Positions 42,562 to 54,084 of a stretch of 64,000 bases of DNA are shown piece by piece. The first letter of the stretch is position 1; the number at the start of each line of letters is the position of its first letter. The stretch comes from Pelagophyceae sp. CCMP2097 (taxonomy: Eukaryota; Sar; Pelagophyceae), in NCBI GenBank assembly GCA_026770575.1, contig MU657182.1, positions 52,960 through 116,959 of the forward strand, written 5' to 3'. Position numbers and translations under genes: made by a program. The notes beneath the pieces were generated by a model. The model was not told the DNA's origin, did no database searches, and was given only the letters and a program-made list of their open reading frames with translations.

Positions 42562-43785
42562 TTATGACACGGGTGGGCTCGGAGGGTGCGTTGGGGCGGG
42601 TGGGACGTCGGACCCCGCGGCGTCGAGGGCCGCCTTGGCGGCGCCGATGCAGCCGGCGTGCGGGCCCGCGCCTAGGTAGCAAAGACGCATCACCCGCGTT
42701 TCGACGGCCACGATCAGCGTCTTTCCGGCGCAGCCTCGGATGCCGCTCCGTCGTGCCTGCCCGGGTTTTCCACGCGGCATCGACGCGGCGCGGCACCGAC
42801 GAGTCTGATGCGGTCGGCGCACTTTGGAAGACAATTCCAGCCAAGCTCTTCGACGTGCCGCCGCACCGCCGCTAGCAGCGCCTCGCCGGCGGCGGCCATG
42901 CCGCCTATTTGCACCCTTTGGATTTCGATGCATGTGGCCGCAACATGTGGCGTGCCGCAACGCGGTGGCGCACCGCCGAGGACGACGACTTGCGGGTCCA
43001 ATATGCGGAGGAGGTTGATGCAGCCCAGGGCTAAGTGCCTCGCCGAAACGTCGACGACGCGCATTGCGGCGGATTCGCCTTCAAGCGCTTTGGCGAAGAC
43101 GGCCGCGCACGTCGCTTCGGCGCCGGTCTCCTCGGAGTACATCTTTGAGACAGCGTTGGCCGACGCGTACGCCTCGAGGCAGCCGCGCGAGCCGCAGCCG
43201 CAGGGGCGGCCTTCGGGCCCCGCGACGATCATGTGGCCGCCCTCGACGAGGCGTCGCACCGTTTTTCCGCCGACGAGGAGACCGCAGCCGACGCCCGACC
43301 CGAGCGTGAGCCTAGAGGCGCGCGGTGACGCCGGCCGCGCGGCAGGCGCGTACTCGCATGGCGACGTGGTCGCAGCCCTTGGCGGCGCCGACCCAGACCT
43401 CGGCGCACAACGCCGCGTCGCCGTCGTTGAGCAGTGCCACGTCCGCCAAAAAGCCGTCGAATTTCGAGAGGGCCTCGAGGGTCAGGCGCCGCAGCGGCAC
43501 GGTCGCGTCGCGGAAGAGGTTGGCGCAGCCGGAGACGGTGCCCTCGAAACCGTCGACGGCGCCCGGCGAGCCGAGGCCCACGGCGGTCACGTCGGCCCAC
43601 GCCGCGCCAGAGGCCCGTACGGCGGCGTCGGCGGCGTCGGCGAGTAGAGCTACTACTTCGCTCGCTTCGAGGTCGATTGCGCCGTCGCCGAGGGCCCGGC
43701 TCGCCGACGCCGCGACGACGCCGTTTCCGCGCACGACCGCCGCCTTGGCGCTCGTGGCACCGAGATCTAGACCCAAGAGCACCAT
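42562..43785 (-). CDS. ROK-family sugar kinase
   Basis: The ATG at 43785 gives MVLLGLDLGATSAKAAVV, the ROK phosphate-1 motif. AVGLGSPGAVDG and LLNDGDAALCAEVWVG (catalytic Asp) follow. Exon 2 opens LTLGSGVGCGLLVGGKTV and carries the ROK zinc/sugar signature GGHMIVAGPEGRPCGCGSRG with CLEAYAS. The last exon (42562-42671) reads GAGPHAGCIGAAKAALDAAG, joined in phase 1 across 42672-42796. The family phosphorylates glucose or N-acetyl-hexosamines in the cytosol; substrate not determined. The first intron looks like 43312-43353 (GTACGC...CTAG), but this leaves a one-base phase conflict, so that junction or the sequence there needs correction. Confidence 0.82.
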
Positions 43786-44011
43786 GGCGGGGAGCGGGTG
43801 GGGGCAACCGGAGCCTTCGACTCGGAGCCCGGGCCGTCGGCGCCGTTCTTCACGGAACACAGTCGCCAAAAAAGCTGGTTTGGCGACCAGCGCGCGCCCA
43901 CTGGCACTGGCAGCCAGCCGCACGTTGCGAATCCTCGTTGCCATTTCGGGGATGCTGCGGCGCATCGCGCGGCCGCCTGTAGACGCGTTGCTGCGGCGGC
44001 CGTATCGTCGC

Positions 44012-44360
44012 ATGGCGTCGAAGAAGACGGTCTTCGTCCTCGAAAAAGACAAAACGACGAAGAACCAGATCCGCTTCTCCGCCGACCGTGCCACGCAGGA
44101 CCCAGAAATCAAGATGAATGGAGTGGATTACGACTACGGAGCCATGGGCGGGACGCTGACATTGTGAGATTACGACTACGGAGCCACGGGCGACTGAACG
44201 GAGCCACGGGCGACTGGACGGTCTTTCTAGGTACCTGACCAAGCAGTTTCTCACCGACGCTAACCTCACAGAAGACGCGCCCATCAAAGTGACCATCGAA
44301 CAGCAGCCCATCTCACGGAAGACCCGCACATCAAAGCATCCGGCCGACGAGCTCGTTTAG
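44012..44360 (+). CDS. Small 93-residue protein in two exons
   Basis: Exon 1 (44012-44163) reads MASKKTVFVLEKDKTTKNQI and ends YDYGAMGGTLTL across the junction. The 67-bp intron 44164-44230 (GTGAGA...CTAG) joins in phase to exon 2 (44231-44360), YLTKQFLTDANLTEDAPIKV, ending HPADELV. It is a compact beta-strand-rich polypeptide with no family I can name. The intron begins with a 25-bp near-copy of the end of exon 1. The gene is head-to-head with the ROK kinase across 226 bp. Confidence 0.6.
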
Positions 44361-45567
44361 AACCGCCGGCGCTTCGGCTCGCGAACCGCGAATGGACGTC
44401 GATCCGCACGTCTTGGCGCCGTCGCACATCCTTCGACGCGTCAAAAGGCCGTCTGGCTTCGGAATTGTCGCTCCCGTGGACCGGCTCAGATAAAAGGCCC
44501 ATCTCCGAAAACGACGACTCGTGACGACGAGGAGAACGGGCCTTGCAAAATCCTCTCCGGGCCCCTGAACCGGCCCAAAAATCCTGAGCAATACCAGAGG
44601 CGGATTTACTCGGATGGTGTTGGATTTTGACTGCAACGAGCGGCTGAAAGAGCGTCCAACGCCGCCCCGACCGGACACAGCGAAGGCCACACCCACCGAG
44701 GCCAAAGAAGCCCGTGTCGGAAGAGACCCAAAGAGGACTATAACCCACCGAGGCCAAAGAAGCCCGTGTCGGAAGAGGGACGAGCAGCCCCAGGGGGGCG
44801 GGTGGGCTGGCCGTGGCCCCACGGTGCCGGCACAGCGTGAGGGCGGGCGGGCAGGCAGGCGGCTGGCGAAGAATCAGTCGCTGAACTAAGTATTTTTTAG
44901 CAAAACAAATAGGCAAAACAGGGCCTTACCGGGTATATGGACAAATAACCTCGATATGCCTGGTATTTATTTGCCATACAAGGGGTATCGGTAATGACGC
45001 CGAGGACTTTCTGTCCATTGCAGTTTTCGTCGGTTGGAGTTTGGCTCTGTTGGGAGTGATAGAGGACGTCGCGCTGAGTCCGGAAAAGCCGAGACCCACA
45101 AAAATCTTCTGTTAAAAACGCTCAAGCTGGAAATCCAAACGTCTGTTTTGGCTCGTCTGAAGCGCCACTCGCGGCACTCGTATGGGATTCGTCATATACC
45201 ACCCCAGTACGTATGGACCCACCCCGTCACATAGCCAGAATTTCGAATCCTGCGATCCTGCGATGGTCAGCCGGGCCCGAACCTTCGCAATACGGAGGCA
45301 AAATCAGTTCAAAATCAAGATAAGGAGGCAAATACTGATTTTATCAAGTCCAAAATATTGGGGGAAACGCTTGTTCACGCCCTTGCAAGGCGCCCTCCTC
45401 GAGGCTGATCATGTCACGGACACCCCGGGGGGCAGGGAGGCCCGTAGCGACCACGCCCACCCCCGCAAGGCGGCCTCTGGGAGGCACAAACTTGCGCCCA
45501 TTGAGATCGGCTTTATCGCCGATACCACTTGCACGAGGAGCCGGCGCTACGGCGCCCCGGCGGCGGG
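44361..45567. other. Intergenic region with a short direct repeat
   Basis: A roughly 32-bp unit (ACCGAGGCCAAAGAAGCCCG and onward) occurs twice, at about 44696-44728 and 44749-44781. The open frames at this place are products of the repeat and lack protein features. The part 44880-45400 is AT-richer. No gene is supported. Confidence 0.4.
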
Positions 45568-46170
45568 ATGCGTATCTTCATACATGCGATCTCGAGCTGT
45601 CCACCGGAGCTGGGTGTCGAGCCGCATGACACGATCGGTGACGTGAAACGGATGATCGAGGACCGGTGCGGCAATCCGACGCATGACCAACGCCTCTTCT
45701 TCGAGGGCAAGGAGCTTAAGGACGGTCCCTCCCTCGTGGACTACAACATCCAGGACGAGTCGACGCTGTCCCTCATCGTCAACCTACGCGGCCCCCTGGG
45801 TCCTCCCGACGGCCTTCTCTTTCACGCGGCGCGCTCCGGGGACGCTGCGGGCGTCCTTGCGCGCATCGAGTTCGGCGTCAACGTGAATCATCTCGACGAA
45901 CAAGGGCAGTCGCCGCTCGTCGCCGCCTTGGCGGCCGGCCACTTCGACGTCGTCAAGGTGCTCATCCATCGCAGCGCCGACGTACATCAACCCGGTCCCA
46001 CGACGCCCCTGCTCGCGGCCGTGCGCTCGGAGGACGTTCGCGCCGTGCGCGCCCTCGTGCGCGCCGGCGCGTCGCCCACGACGCCAGAGGAGGAGGATTT
46101 CCTTGAGGACGACGCCCTCCGAGTCGAAATCAGAGCGTGCGCCCCCCTGAGGGCGTTGCGGTATTTCTAG
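45568..46170 (+). CDS. Ubiquitin-like / ankyrin-repeat protein
   Basis: I place the start at the ATG at 45568, since the longer frame has no earlier ATG. Residues 1-75 are a ubiquitin-like fold: [67 protein letters not shown]. Three ankyrin-like repeats follow ([59 protein letters not shown]). Total length is 200 residues, with a single exon. There is no C-terminal di-Gly, so this is an integral ubiquitin-like domain, possibly binding proteasome or ubiquitin receptors (inference). Similar fusions are common in algal genomes. Confidence 0.75.
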   Translation: MRIFIHAISSCPPELGVEPHDTIGDVKRMIEDRCGNPTHDQRLFFEGKELKDGPSLVDYNIQDESTLSLIVNLRGPLGPPDGLLFHAARSGDAAGVLARIEFGVNVNHLDEQGQSPLVAALAAGHFDVVKVLIHRSADVHQPGPTTPLLAAVRSEDVRAVRALVRAGASPTTPEEEDFLEDDALRVEIRACAPLRALRYF

Positions 46171-47150
46171 ATCTTCTTCTTCTTCTTCTATCAGCTACTA
46201 GATAAGAATGATGCGCTTCCGCCCGTTCAAGCCGGCGTTTAAACTGCCGCCGCGCGTTGACGACGCTTGCTGGACTGTCGTGTCGACGTCGCGCCGACGG
46301 TCCACTGTTCCGACGACTGCGCCGACGCCCGACGACTGTGCCCGTGCTGTTCCGACGGCCTTGCTGACTTGCGTGCATCGTGCCGCTTCGACTGCCGTGT
46401 CGACGGTCGCGCCGACGGTCCACTCTGTTGCCCGCTCTCTGAGCCGTTCCGACTGCTGTTCCGACGACCGCGCAAACGTCGGTTTCGCAGTGGCGGCTAG
46501 GACGCGGCCTCGCTGCTACAGTACCTCGCGTTCGTCTACACGGAGTTCCACGGCCGCATGCTCCGCATCTACCTCGCGCACCCCCGTCCAAGCGGCGCTT
46601 GAGAGCTCCGGTACAAGCCCCCATCGAGAGAATTCACCATATACCGTGACGACGAAAAGATGGGCGGCGTTGCCAATACTTTGTATAGCGCCACCGCTCC
46701 CCCGAGGCGACATGGCCCTGAGAGGCCCGCTGTCGTCGCACCAGGCGCCGGACCGAGGCCGATCCGGCGCAGCAAGACCCATCACAAGCTGTGGAGCCTT
46801 CATTGGCGGCGCGAAAAAAACGCCATTATTGTGTGGATCCAGCCGCGGCGGCCTCGCCTGTTGGTTTTAGCAGCCTCATTGGAGTGCATAATAGAAGAAG
46901 ATGAGTCTTTCGCCCCTACAATTGTAGGAATTCCTATACATGTACCCGCCCTACAATTGTAGAGGGATCCCTACACGATCCCAAAGCCCTCAGTGGTCCC
47001 AGAAGGGACCTCGAAGGAATTCGACTCTTGATGACGGAGCGAACCGGCTCTCGCGTGGGCATCTCCAAGCCTCGCGCGGGGCGGCGAGACGACGTCGACG
47101 CCAGCCCGGTCGCCTGCGGATACAGATGTCCATTTACGTTTCGCGGCGCC
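46171..47150. other. Intergenic region with degenerate repeats and palindromes
   Basis: From 46260 to 46470, words like GTCGACGGTCGCGCCGACGG and TTCCGAC recur in an irregular array. Palindromic CTACAATTGTAG boxes occur at about 46916 and 46951. No frame looks protein-coding. Confidence 0.4.
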
Positions 47151-48606
47151 TCAGTCGTTTTCTTCGAGCGCGGGGCCGGCCCCGCCGAAGCTCGTCGCCG
47201 TTTGCGAGACGGCCCGCGGCCGCGCGCTTCGGCTCACGGAAGCGGGGCCCTGGCCGGGCGGCGTGTCCCACTGCACTATACCGTGCTCGGGCTGGAAATA
47301 ATACGGGCAACCTAAAAAAGGGCTTTTATGCTGCAGCGTCGCGCGCGGCGGGCCGTGGATATGAAGAGGTACGCACCGTGATGCGAGTCGTACGAGGCGA
47401 ACCAGCCGTTTTCCATTCGCACCGTCGGATGCTCCTGCCCACGCGGCGGCGCGCCGCCCGCGGCGGACCGCGGCTCTGCGCGCGCGCGCGCCCGCGGCGA
47501 CTCGGACCGCGCTGTGCTCCTGCGCGAGTCGCGATGGGCGCGAAGACGGTCCGGCGACGCAAAAGACGCACTCGAATTTGCGAGCGAGGTCGGCGAGCCT
47601 AAAGCCCCCGCTTACCCCGCTTCGACGCGGGCCGTCGTCGGAGCATCGGCGAAACATCCCCTTGGAGCAGGAGGAGGAGACGGCGCTGGTGGGCGCTGGT
47701 CCTGGAGCCCAGCAAAGATATCAGCCGTCGGTTGCCCCTGCGCGTGGTGGTCCTGCGGCGGCCGTCGCGGCTGCGGCTGCGAGCGCTGCTGCGGCTGCGA
47801 ATGTGGGTGCGGGTGCGGGCGCTGCTGCGGCGGGTAGTCCTGCGACTGCTGGACGCCGTGCGCGTACATTGGCGAGAAGCCCTGCGTCGGCCGCGGCACG
47901 CCAAAGGCGTGGCGGGCATCGGGGTGCGGCGGCCGCGCCCCCCCCGGCGGCCCGATGCCCGCCGGCTCCAGGAGGCCGCCCTTGCAGCGCACGGAATGGA
48001 GCTTTGCGCATTGGGCCTCCAACTGCATCAGCCGCTCCGCGTTCATCACCTGACAACAACCCTTAGACATACCACCAACAAATATCAGCTGGAACGCCTC
48101 TCCTGCTATACGCCTCGCGTCCCGGGGGCGACGGTCCACCGGCCCACGTCCCCGGTGAACAATTACACACACACATGCACCTGCTCCAGGCGCCGGATCT
48201 GCTGCGCCTCGGCCCGCGACTCCGCCGCCGCCTGCGCCGCCGCGGCGGCGCCGGGGTCTTCGGCGGCGCCCGACTGCACCGCCACGTACGTGAGGTGGAA
48301 GCGGAGGAGGAAGCGCCGCGCGTTGGAGAACTCTGGGGGCGCGGCAGAAACGTGTACGTCCACCGTCCGAAAACCGGGCAGCGCCTGCGGCGGGAACACC
48401 ACGGGGATGCTGCCCGCGGCCACGCCGCCCGCGGCCGCGGCCACGTCGAGGCGCTTGAGGCCCAGGTCGACGAAGCCCGGCTGCGAAGACCAGAGCCAAA
48501 CCGTGCCTGCGGCGTGCCACGGAATCTTGACGCGCTTCGGCGCGCCGACGAGGAGCGTCTGCGAGTACTCGCGCACGAACGACGGCGCGTGCGGCGCCAG
48601 GCTCAT
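47151..48606 (-). CDS. WW-domain protein with N-terminal beta-rich domain
   Basis: Four exons (48181-48606, 47616-48049, 47377-47519, 47151-47311) join in phase into 387 residues. The N-terminal domain (MSLAPHAPSFVREYSQTLLV, GTVWLWSSQPGFVDLGLKRL, RRFLLRFHLTYVAVQ) is beta-rich and of unknown family. A helical linker (IRRLEQVMNAERLMQLEAQC) leads to a Gln/Pro/His-rich segment. The WW domain is split by the last intron: GWFASYDSHH joins GCPYYFQPEHGIVQWDTPP, with the first Trp, the Tyr-Tyr-Phe core and the second Trp present. WW domains bind Pro-rich motifs. The gene is head-to-head with CCDC40 across 238 bp. Confidence 0.68.
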
Positions 48607-48844
48607 CGCGCGCCCGGGGGGATGCCGCCGCCGACGCCTCCAGCACACGAGGGCCGCGACGGACTGGCTCTGCGGGTCCGTGGATCGTCACGCGCAATAT
48701 GGCTGGGTCCGGGCCCTCGGCGGCGGCGAGAGCGTCCCGGACGCAACGTGGGGATGCGCGTGTCGGAACGTAAGAAAACCCGGACGCTTGCAAATGCAGA
48801 CGATCAGGCAACGCATCGTTGAAACGACGACAGAGGCGGCTGGG

Positions 48845-51800
48845 ATGGCCGACTACGACGACGAGGCGGCGGCGGCGCCGGTGCCGGCCTCGGAGGTGCA
48901 GGCCTCGTCGTCGTCCGGCGACCAGCAGCGCGCCGAGGAGGAGGCCTCGAGGATGGAGCGGTCCGAGGCGGAGTCCCAGGGCAGCCCGGCCGGCACGCGC
49001 CTTATGGACGCGCCGCCGCCGCCGTCGATGGACTACGAAGACGGTGACGGGGGCCTACCGCCCATGCCGAATGCGCCGTACCGACCGCCGGCGTCTTGTC
49101 GTCAAAAAGTCGAGACGCCGTCGCAACGGGGGACGATGCGTCGAGAAGGCGCGCCCCGCCATCGTCGCATCTTCCAAAGATTCGACGTCCGGGAGGGCGG
49201 CGAGAGGCCCCGTCACGTGCGCCTCTGGATAAGCGCTTCAAAAGATTCCGCAGAGTTGCCGTCGCTCTTACCGGCGTGCTAGGCCCGACGGCCCCGACGC
49301 CCCCCGCGGCGGCTGGACGCGCGCGTCGACGGGCGACGTCGACGAGGACGCGGCGCTAGTGGCGGACTTTGCGTCGCACCCGATGATGGACCGCGTGCAG
49401 AAAGTGCTCATCGCGACGCTGGCGCGCGAGCTCGAGCGCACGGCGGCGACGGCGCGCGAGAAGGTTTACGCGGCGGCGCAGGCGTCCCGGAAGCGCGAGG
49501 ACGTCGGCGTGGAGCTCTACGGGACGCAGCAGCAGCTAGCGCGGCTGCAGCTGCACCTCGAGAAGATGCACAACGACTCGAACGACCTCGTCGAGAAGCG
49601 GTCGCGCGAAGAGGTCGAGGCCTCTAGCGCCAAGGCGGCGCACGCGGCGCTGGCCAAGGCGCTGGGCGAGCGGCGCAAGCATTTGACGAAGAACCAGACG
49701 GAGCTCGACGCGATCAACGACACTCTCAGGCAAGTGTCGAAATACAACGAGGAGATGCGCAAGGAGATCGCGGTGACCAAGCGAGCGACGTACAAGGCCG
49801 AGGAGAACGTTTCCCATCTGGAGACGGCGAAGCGCGGCCAGGACGTCTACATTGACTCTTTAGAAGAGCGCGTGCAGCGCCTTTCCGAGTCCATCGCGGT
49901 ACACGAGTCGCAGCTTCTAAGGCAGCAGGGCGAGTCCAAGGAGGCGCGGGGCATGCTCGCGGAGACGGCGCAGGAGATGGATCTCATCGCCTTTGAAAAG
50001 AAGCAGCTCTTGCAGCAGTGGAAGGCGGCGCTGGTCCAACTCACTCGCCGCGACGAGGCCCTGGCGGCGGCGGCGTCGACGCTGCAGCAGGCGCGCACGG
50101 AGATCCAGGACCTGCAGACGGAGATTGAGGGCACGCGGCGCGACGCCGGCAACGCGAGAGGCGAGGCCGAGGCGCTGCGGGCCGTGCGCGACCGCCTCGC
50201 GCGCGACGAGGCCGCGCTGGACGACGCCGCGGCCAAGCTGCGCGCCGAGTGCGGCGCCGTGGCGGCGCAGTTCCAGTTGCTCCAGCGGTCCATGGAGCAC
50301 ACTGAGCGGGAAGAGGCGCGCGTGGCCGCCGAGGGCAAGAAGAGCGGCGACTCGCTGGCCCAGCTCGGCCAGAACATCCAGACTGTGACGCAGGAGCGCC
50401 ACCGCGTCGAGACGAAGATCGCCGCCGCGCGGTCGGCGTCTACGACTGTGACCAAGGCCGTGCGCAACCTCCGAAAAGCGGCGCAGGTGGCCGTCAAGGA
50501 GGGCCAGGATCTGGAGATGGACCACGCGCACCTGGACAACGAGCTCGCGCGCGTCCGCGTCGACGCTTTGAACACGGACGCGCACAACTCGCAGCTCGGT
50601 TCGACGCTGGAGGTTTTGCTGCGCAAGCTGCGCGGCCAGGATGAGTTGATCGCAAAGTACCAAACGGAGATCCGCCAGCGAAACGACGACATCGAGAAGA
50701 AGATGTACCGCGTCGACCGCCTCAACCGAAAGCACGAGAAGATGACGGAGCGCGCGGAAGAGGGCGAGTCCGTGGGGCCGTTGGAGGCGACGATTCGCAA
50801 TTTATCAAAGGAGCGCGAGGCTCTCGCTTTAGAGGTGACGGCTTTACAATCTTCTTGGTTGGCGGACCAGACGAGCCTCGTGCACGCCACGCAGGCGACG
50901 GAGCAGACGCTTGGGCGCGCCGCCGAACTGAAGGCCCAGGCGCGCATTTTAGGCGAGAAGCGGCTGCAGCTTCTAAAGTCCGAGGAGCAGCACGAGGCGC
51001 AGGCGGCTTCCGTGGAGTCACACGTCAAGTCGATGCGCGCGGACGTGACGCGTTTGAACGAGCTCTTGGGCCGCCACGCCGCGCTCCAGGCGGACTTGCA
51101 GAACGAGTCGCACGTCATGGAGATGGCTTTCCAGGCCGAACTGAAAGAGCTCGAGGTGAGTTGAGTATCATTTGCAAGACGCGAGTCGATTCGAGTCGAT
51201 GTTTCATTGTGTGCCGCTTGAATCAACACGTCGATGTTTCATTGTGTGCCGCTTGAATCAACACCAATCAGGCGGCATCGCTCGTGGCGGAGAAGAAGGT
51301 TTCCTTGGTGCGCGACGCCAAGGCGGCGCTGCTGGAGGAGGTGGTGGACACGGAGCGCGCGGTCATGCTCTGGGAGAAGAAGATTCAAATCGAAAAAGAG
51401 ACGCAGGACGCTTTGAACCCCGAGGCAGGCACGAGCGAGATCAAGGCCATGGAGGTGGAGATCCACCGCATGCGCCTTCGACTCGACGCGCTGCAGCGCG
51501 AGCAGGAGCGCATGGTCGGCGATATGGAGAAAGGTCTGGCCAAGCGTGAGGCCATCACGCTGCGCTTCAAAGGCAAGGAGCGCCCCTCCATGGTCGAGGG
51601 CGGCGGCCACACGCGCGCCTCGCTGAAGAAGCAGGTCGCGCACCTCCGCGGCACCATCCAGCAGACGGCGCGCGACGCGGCGCAGCTGTCAAACGCCATC
51701 ACCGCGCGGCAGCGCCAGCTGGCCAACTCGACGGCGGCCCTCGCCGACGCGACGGCGCGCTACGGGGACCTCGAGGCCGAGGCGCAGGCGCTGCAGGCGC

Positions 51801-52132
51801 GCATCAACGCCCTGCTCTACGAGAAGCAGCGCCGCACGGAGCTGCAGCAGCTCCGCGACCGCACGGCGCGCCGCTTCCTCGACGTCGAGCGCGGCGCGGC
51901 GCCGGCGCTGACGGAGCGCGACGCCGCCGCGACGGACGCGCGCGCCGCCGCCGCCGCCGAGGATTTGAAGCAAGTCCGCGGGGCCATCACTCAGCTGCGC
52001 GCGCAGTTCGACTACCTCGCGGAACCCCTCGACCGCATCATGAAGCTCACCGACGACGCAGAGGCCGGCTGCATCCAGGGCGACGACGGCGCGCAACAGG
52101 ACGCGGGCGGCCACGAAGAAGACGACCTCTGA
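48845..52132 (+). CDS. CCDC40: CCDC40 (FAP172) axonemal ruler protein
   Basis: Three exons (48845-49077, 49283-51155, 51272-52132) join in phase into 988 residues. After an acidic, Pro-rich head comes the CCDC40 start LVADFASHPMMDRVQKVL and the family block KREDVGVELYGTQQQLARLQ. A long coiled coil follows with EEMRKEIAVTKRATYKAEEN, DLIAFEKKQLLQQWKAALVQ and RRDEALAAA, all typical. Exon 3 carries LWEKKIQIEKETQDALNPE and ends in an acidic tail. With CCDC39 this protein sets the 96-nm repeat of motile cilia. The second intron is built from two identical 35-bp tandem units. Confidence 0.88.
51195..51264 (+). repeat. Two tandem 35-bp units inside a CCDC40 intron
   Basis: The units at 51195-51229 and 51230-51264 are identical (start GTCGATGTTTCATTGTGTGC). 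They make up most of the 116-bp intron 51156-51271. Confidence 0.85.
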
Positions 52133-52479
52133 CCGAGCTGCCCCTCCCGAGGATTCTAAGGCACCGCCTTTGAAAGAGGCGACGCCGCGCCGGGGGAGCG
52201 CAGGGGTGAAGTGCTCGTCGCGCGTCTGGAAGAAGCCTGCGAGCTCCCCCGACGTCTCGCCCCGGCATGCCGTGGCGGTCGGAACGCGTCCGGAGCCGCA
52301 AGCGCAGGATTTCAGCCGCAAAAGACTTCTTGCCGACGGACGGTCCTCCCCCACGGGAACGGACTCTCGCGTCGACGCTCCTTCCAGTCGCACGTCATGG
52401 TGGGTCCGAGGAGCGCAGCTGCTCCGCTCGGAGTTTCAGCGGCGAAAGATGGTCCTTTGACTCAAGTTAAGGGCATCGA

Positions 52480-53702
52480 TTATAATTTCAGTTGGCCGGT
52501 GCGCACGGCCGCGAGGATCGTCTCGAGCGTGTCGACGGCAGCCGCAGCTTCGGGTTGCCCCTGGGCCGCGGCGCGCTTGTAGAGGCGCAGCGCCTCGTCG
52601 AGGTCCCGCAGCACGCCGTGGCCCGTCTTGTGGTGCTCCTCGAGCAGGTAGAGCGATTCTGCGTGGCCCTGCACCGCGGCGAGCCGGTGTCATCGCACAG
52701 CTTCCTCGTTCGACTGGGCCACCCCGACACCGACTGCCAACGCCAAGCCGAGTAAATCGCCGTGGCAAGGAATGGGGCCGATTGAGGAACGCCACGAGTG
52801 CCGCTTCGGTCACGACGGAGCGAGGTTTTCATTCGCTAAATGATTCTGCAAGGCAAGGAAGTCGAAAAGCTTTAAGAGTAGGGTCCAGACGGTTTTCTAA
52901 GCAGGGCAGCAAAGTCTGCATTGCGCTTCAGCGTATCCTTGCTCGTTTGCGCGCCGATACCACAGCATGGCAGTCTTGAGGTTGATCTTCACGCCTTGCC
53001 CACCCTCGTTACAACTAGCCAAGGTAGCCTGTGCGAGTGCGTGCCCTTGCGCCGCAGCGAGCTCGTGTAGCTGGACCCCCCGCTTAAAGTTAAGCTTGAG
53101 GCCCAAGGCACCAGTTCGGTATGCGTTGCCGAGCTGAAGCTGTGCCACGGAATTCCCGCCGTCTATGTGCTTCTGCAGCCGGCGCACCCACTCGGCGGGC
53201 GAATCGCAGGGTAGCGCCCGGCAGAGCGGGCAGCGTTTGTCGTACTCCCCGGCACTTGCCGGAGCAAGCCGAGCAAATGCTCCTGCAGCAACACTCGTAG
53301 AATCTACGTCTGCTTAAATTAGCTGGAAGCAGGTCAAGGTAGACGGCGCAATTGCCGCGCCATTCCGGCGTGCCGTCGTTCGGCGCGCTGGCCTTAACCG
53401 CCGTCTTTTCCGGCCGAGCAGCCGGTAAGCACGCCTTGAAACCAGCTGCCGGCGCGACGTCCTCGACGATGGCCGGCTCCTCCTTGATTTTCAGCTTCTC
53501 CGGCATCAGCGAGTCGAGGAGACGGTCCTGGAAGTCGGCTGCCATCTGCTTGCACGCCTCCTTGTGCCCGCGCTCCATCCAGTGACGAGTTGGCAGGCCT
53601 TGCTGCAATAATGCCGTGATTTGCACTTGGTGCAGTGCTTGCCGCCCGGCTCGTCGCAGACGCAACACGGCTTGGGCGCGGCCGGCGGCGGGGCGTCCAT
53701 CG
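52480..53702 (-). pseudogene. Decayed MYND / RING-like / Sel1-repeat gene, paralogue of 38.3-39.3 kb
   Basis: The start MDAPPPAAPKPCCVCDEPGG and the MYND finger (HCTKCKSRHYCSKACQLV) are intact. One base then appears missing near 53582 (compared with the paralogue) and the frame shifts into MERGHKEACKQMAADFQ. In the RING-like part the second Cys is Tyr (NCAVYLDLL). An extra base near 53254 shifts frame again into YDKRCPLC and Sel1 repeats (GVQLHELAAAQGHALAQATL), which stop at CRLCCPA (52897). Further repeats resume downstream, but a TGA stands where a Trp codon is expected (near 52695), before HRLAAVQGHAESLYLL, ending at 52480. Several independent lesions support a pseudogene rather than an error. 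Confidence 0.75.
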
Positions 53703-54084
53703 TGGCTTGCTCTTCGCGCTGCTCGTTTAAGTCACGGTACCTTCAGAAAACGTCTTCACGCGGAGTCGGCAGTCTTTGGGAAGGACGCGGCACTGACCGG
53801 GAATGCGCCGCCTCAGAGCGCTCGGGTCACGGCCGCGGTGCCACTCTCTGGAGATTTAGCTCAAATGCAAAACCGCGTCAAGCCAGATTTAATGAAATCT
53901 CTGGGATCCACCAGGTTAGCCCACTCCACTGCTCTAGGGGCCTGGGAGGAAAGTCGAGACGAAGCTCGCGCGGCCTCTGGAAGCGTCCCGGTCGCGGCCC
54001 GGATCGTGATAATGCAGTTCTTTACACTTCGGCGCGCGCGAGGGCGGGCCGCGTGCGTCGCGCGCCTTAGGCCAATGAGGGCGT
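53703..54084. other. Intergenic region
   Basis: It lies between the start of the MYND pseudogene and the stop of the UBA-like gene. No supported feature. Confidence 0.4.

Noticed and set aside
44284..44916. 210-codon minus-strand frame with an internal repeat
   Set aside because: The repeat in the protein is only the result of a 32-bp DNA direct repeat; no family features or splice partners.
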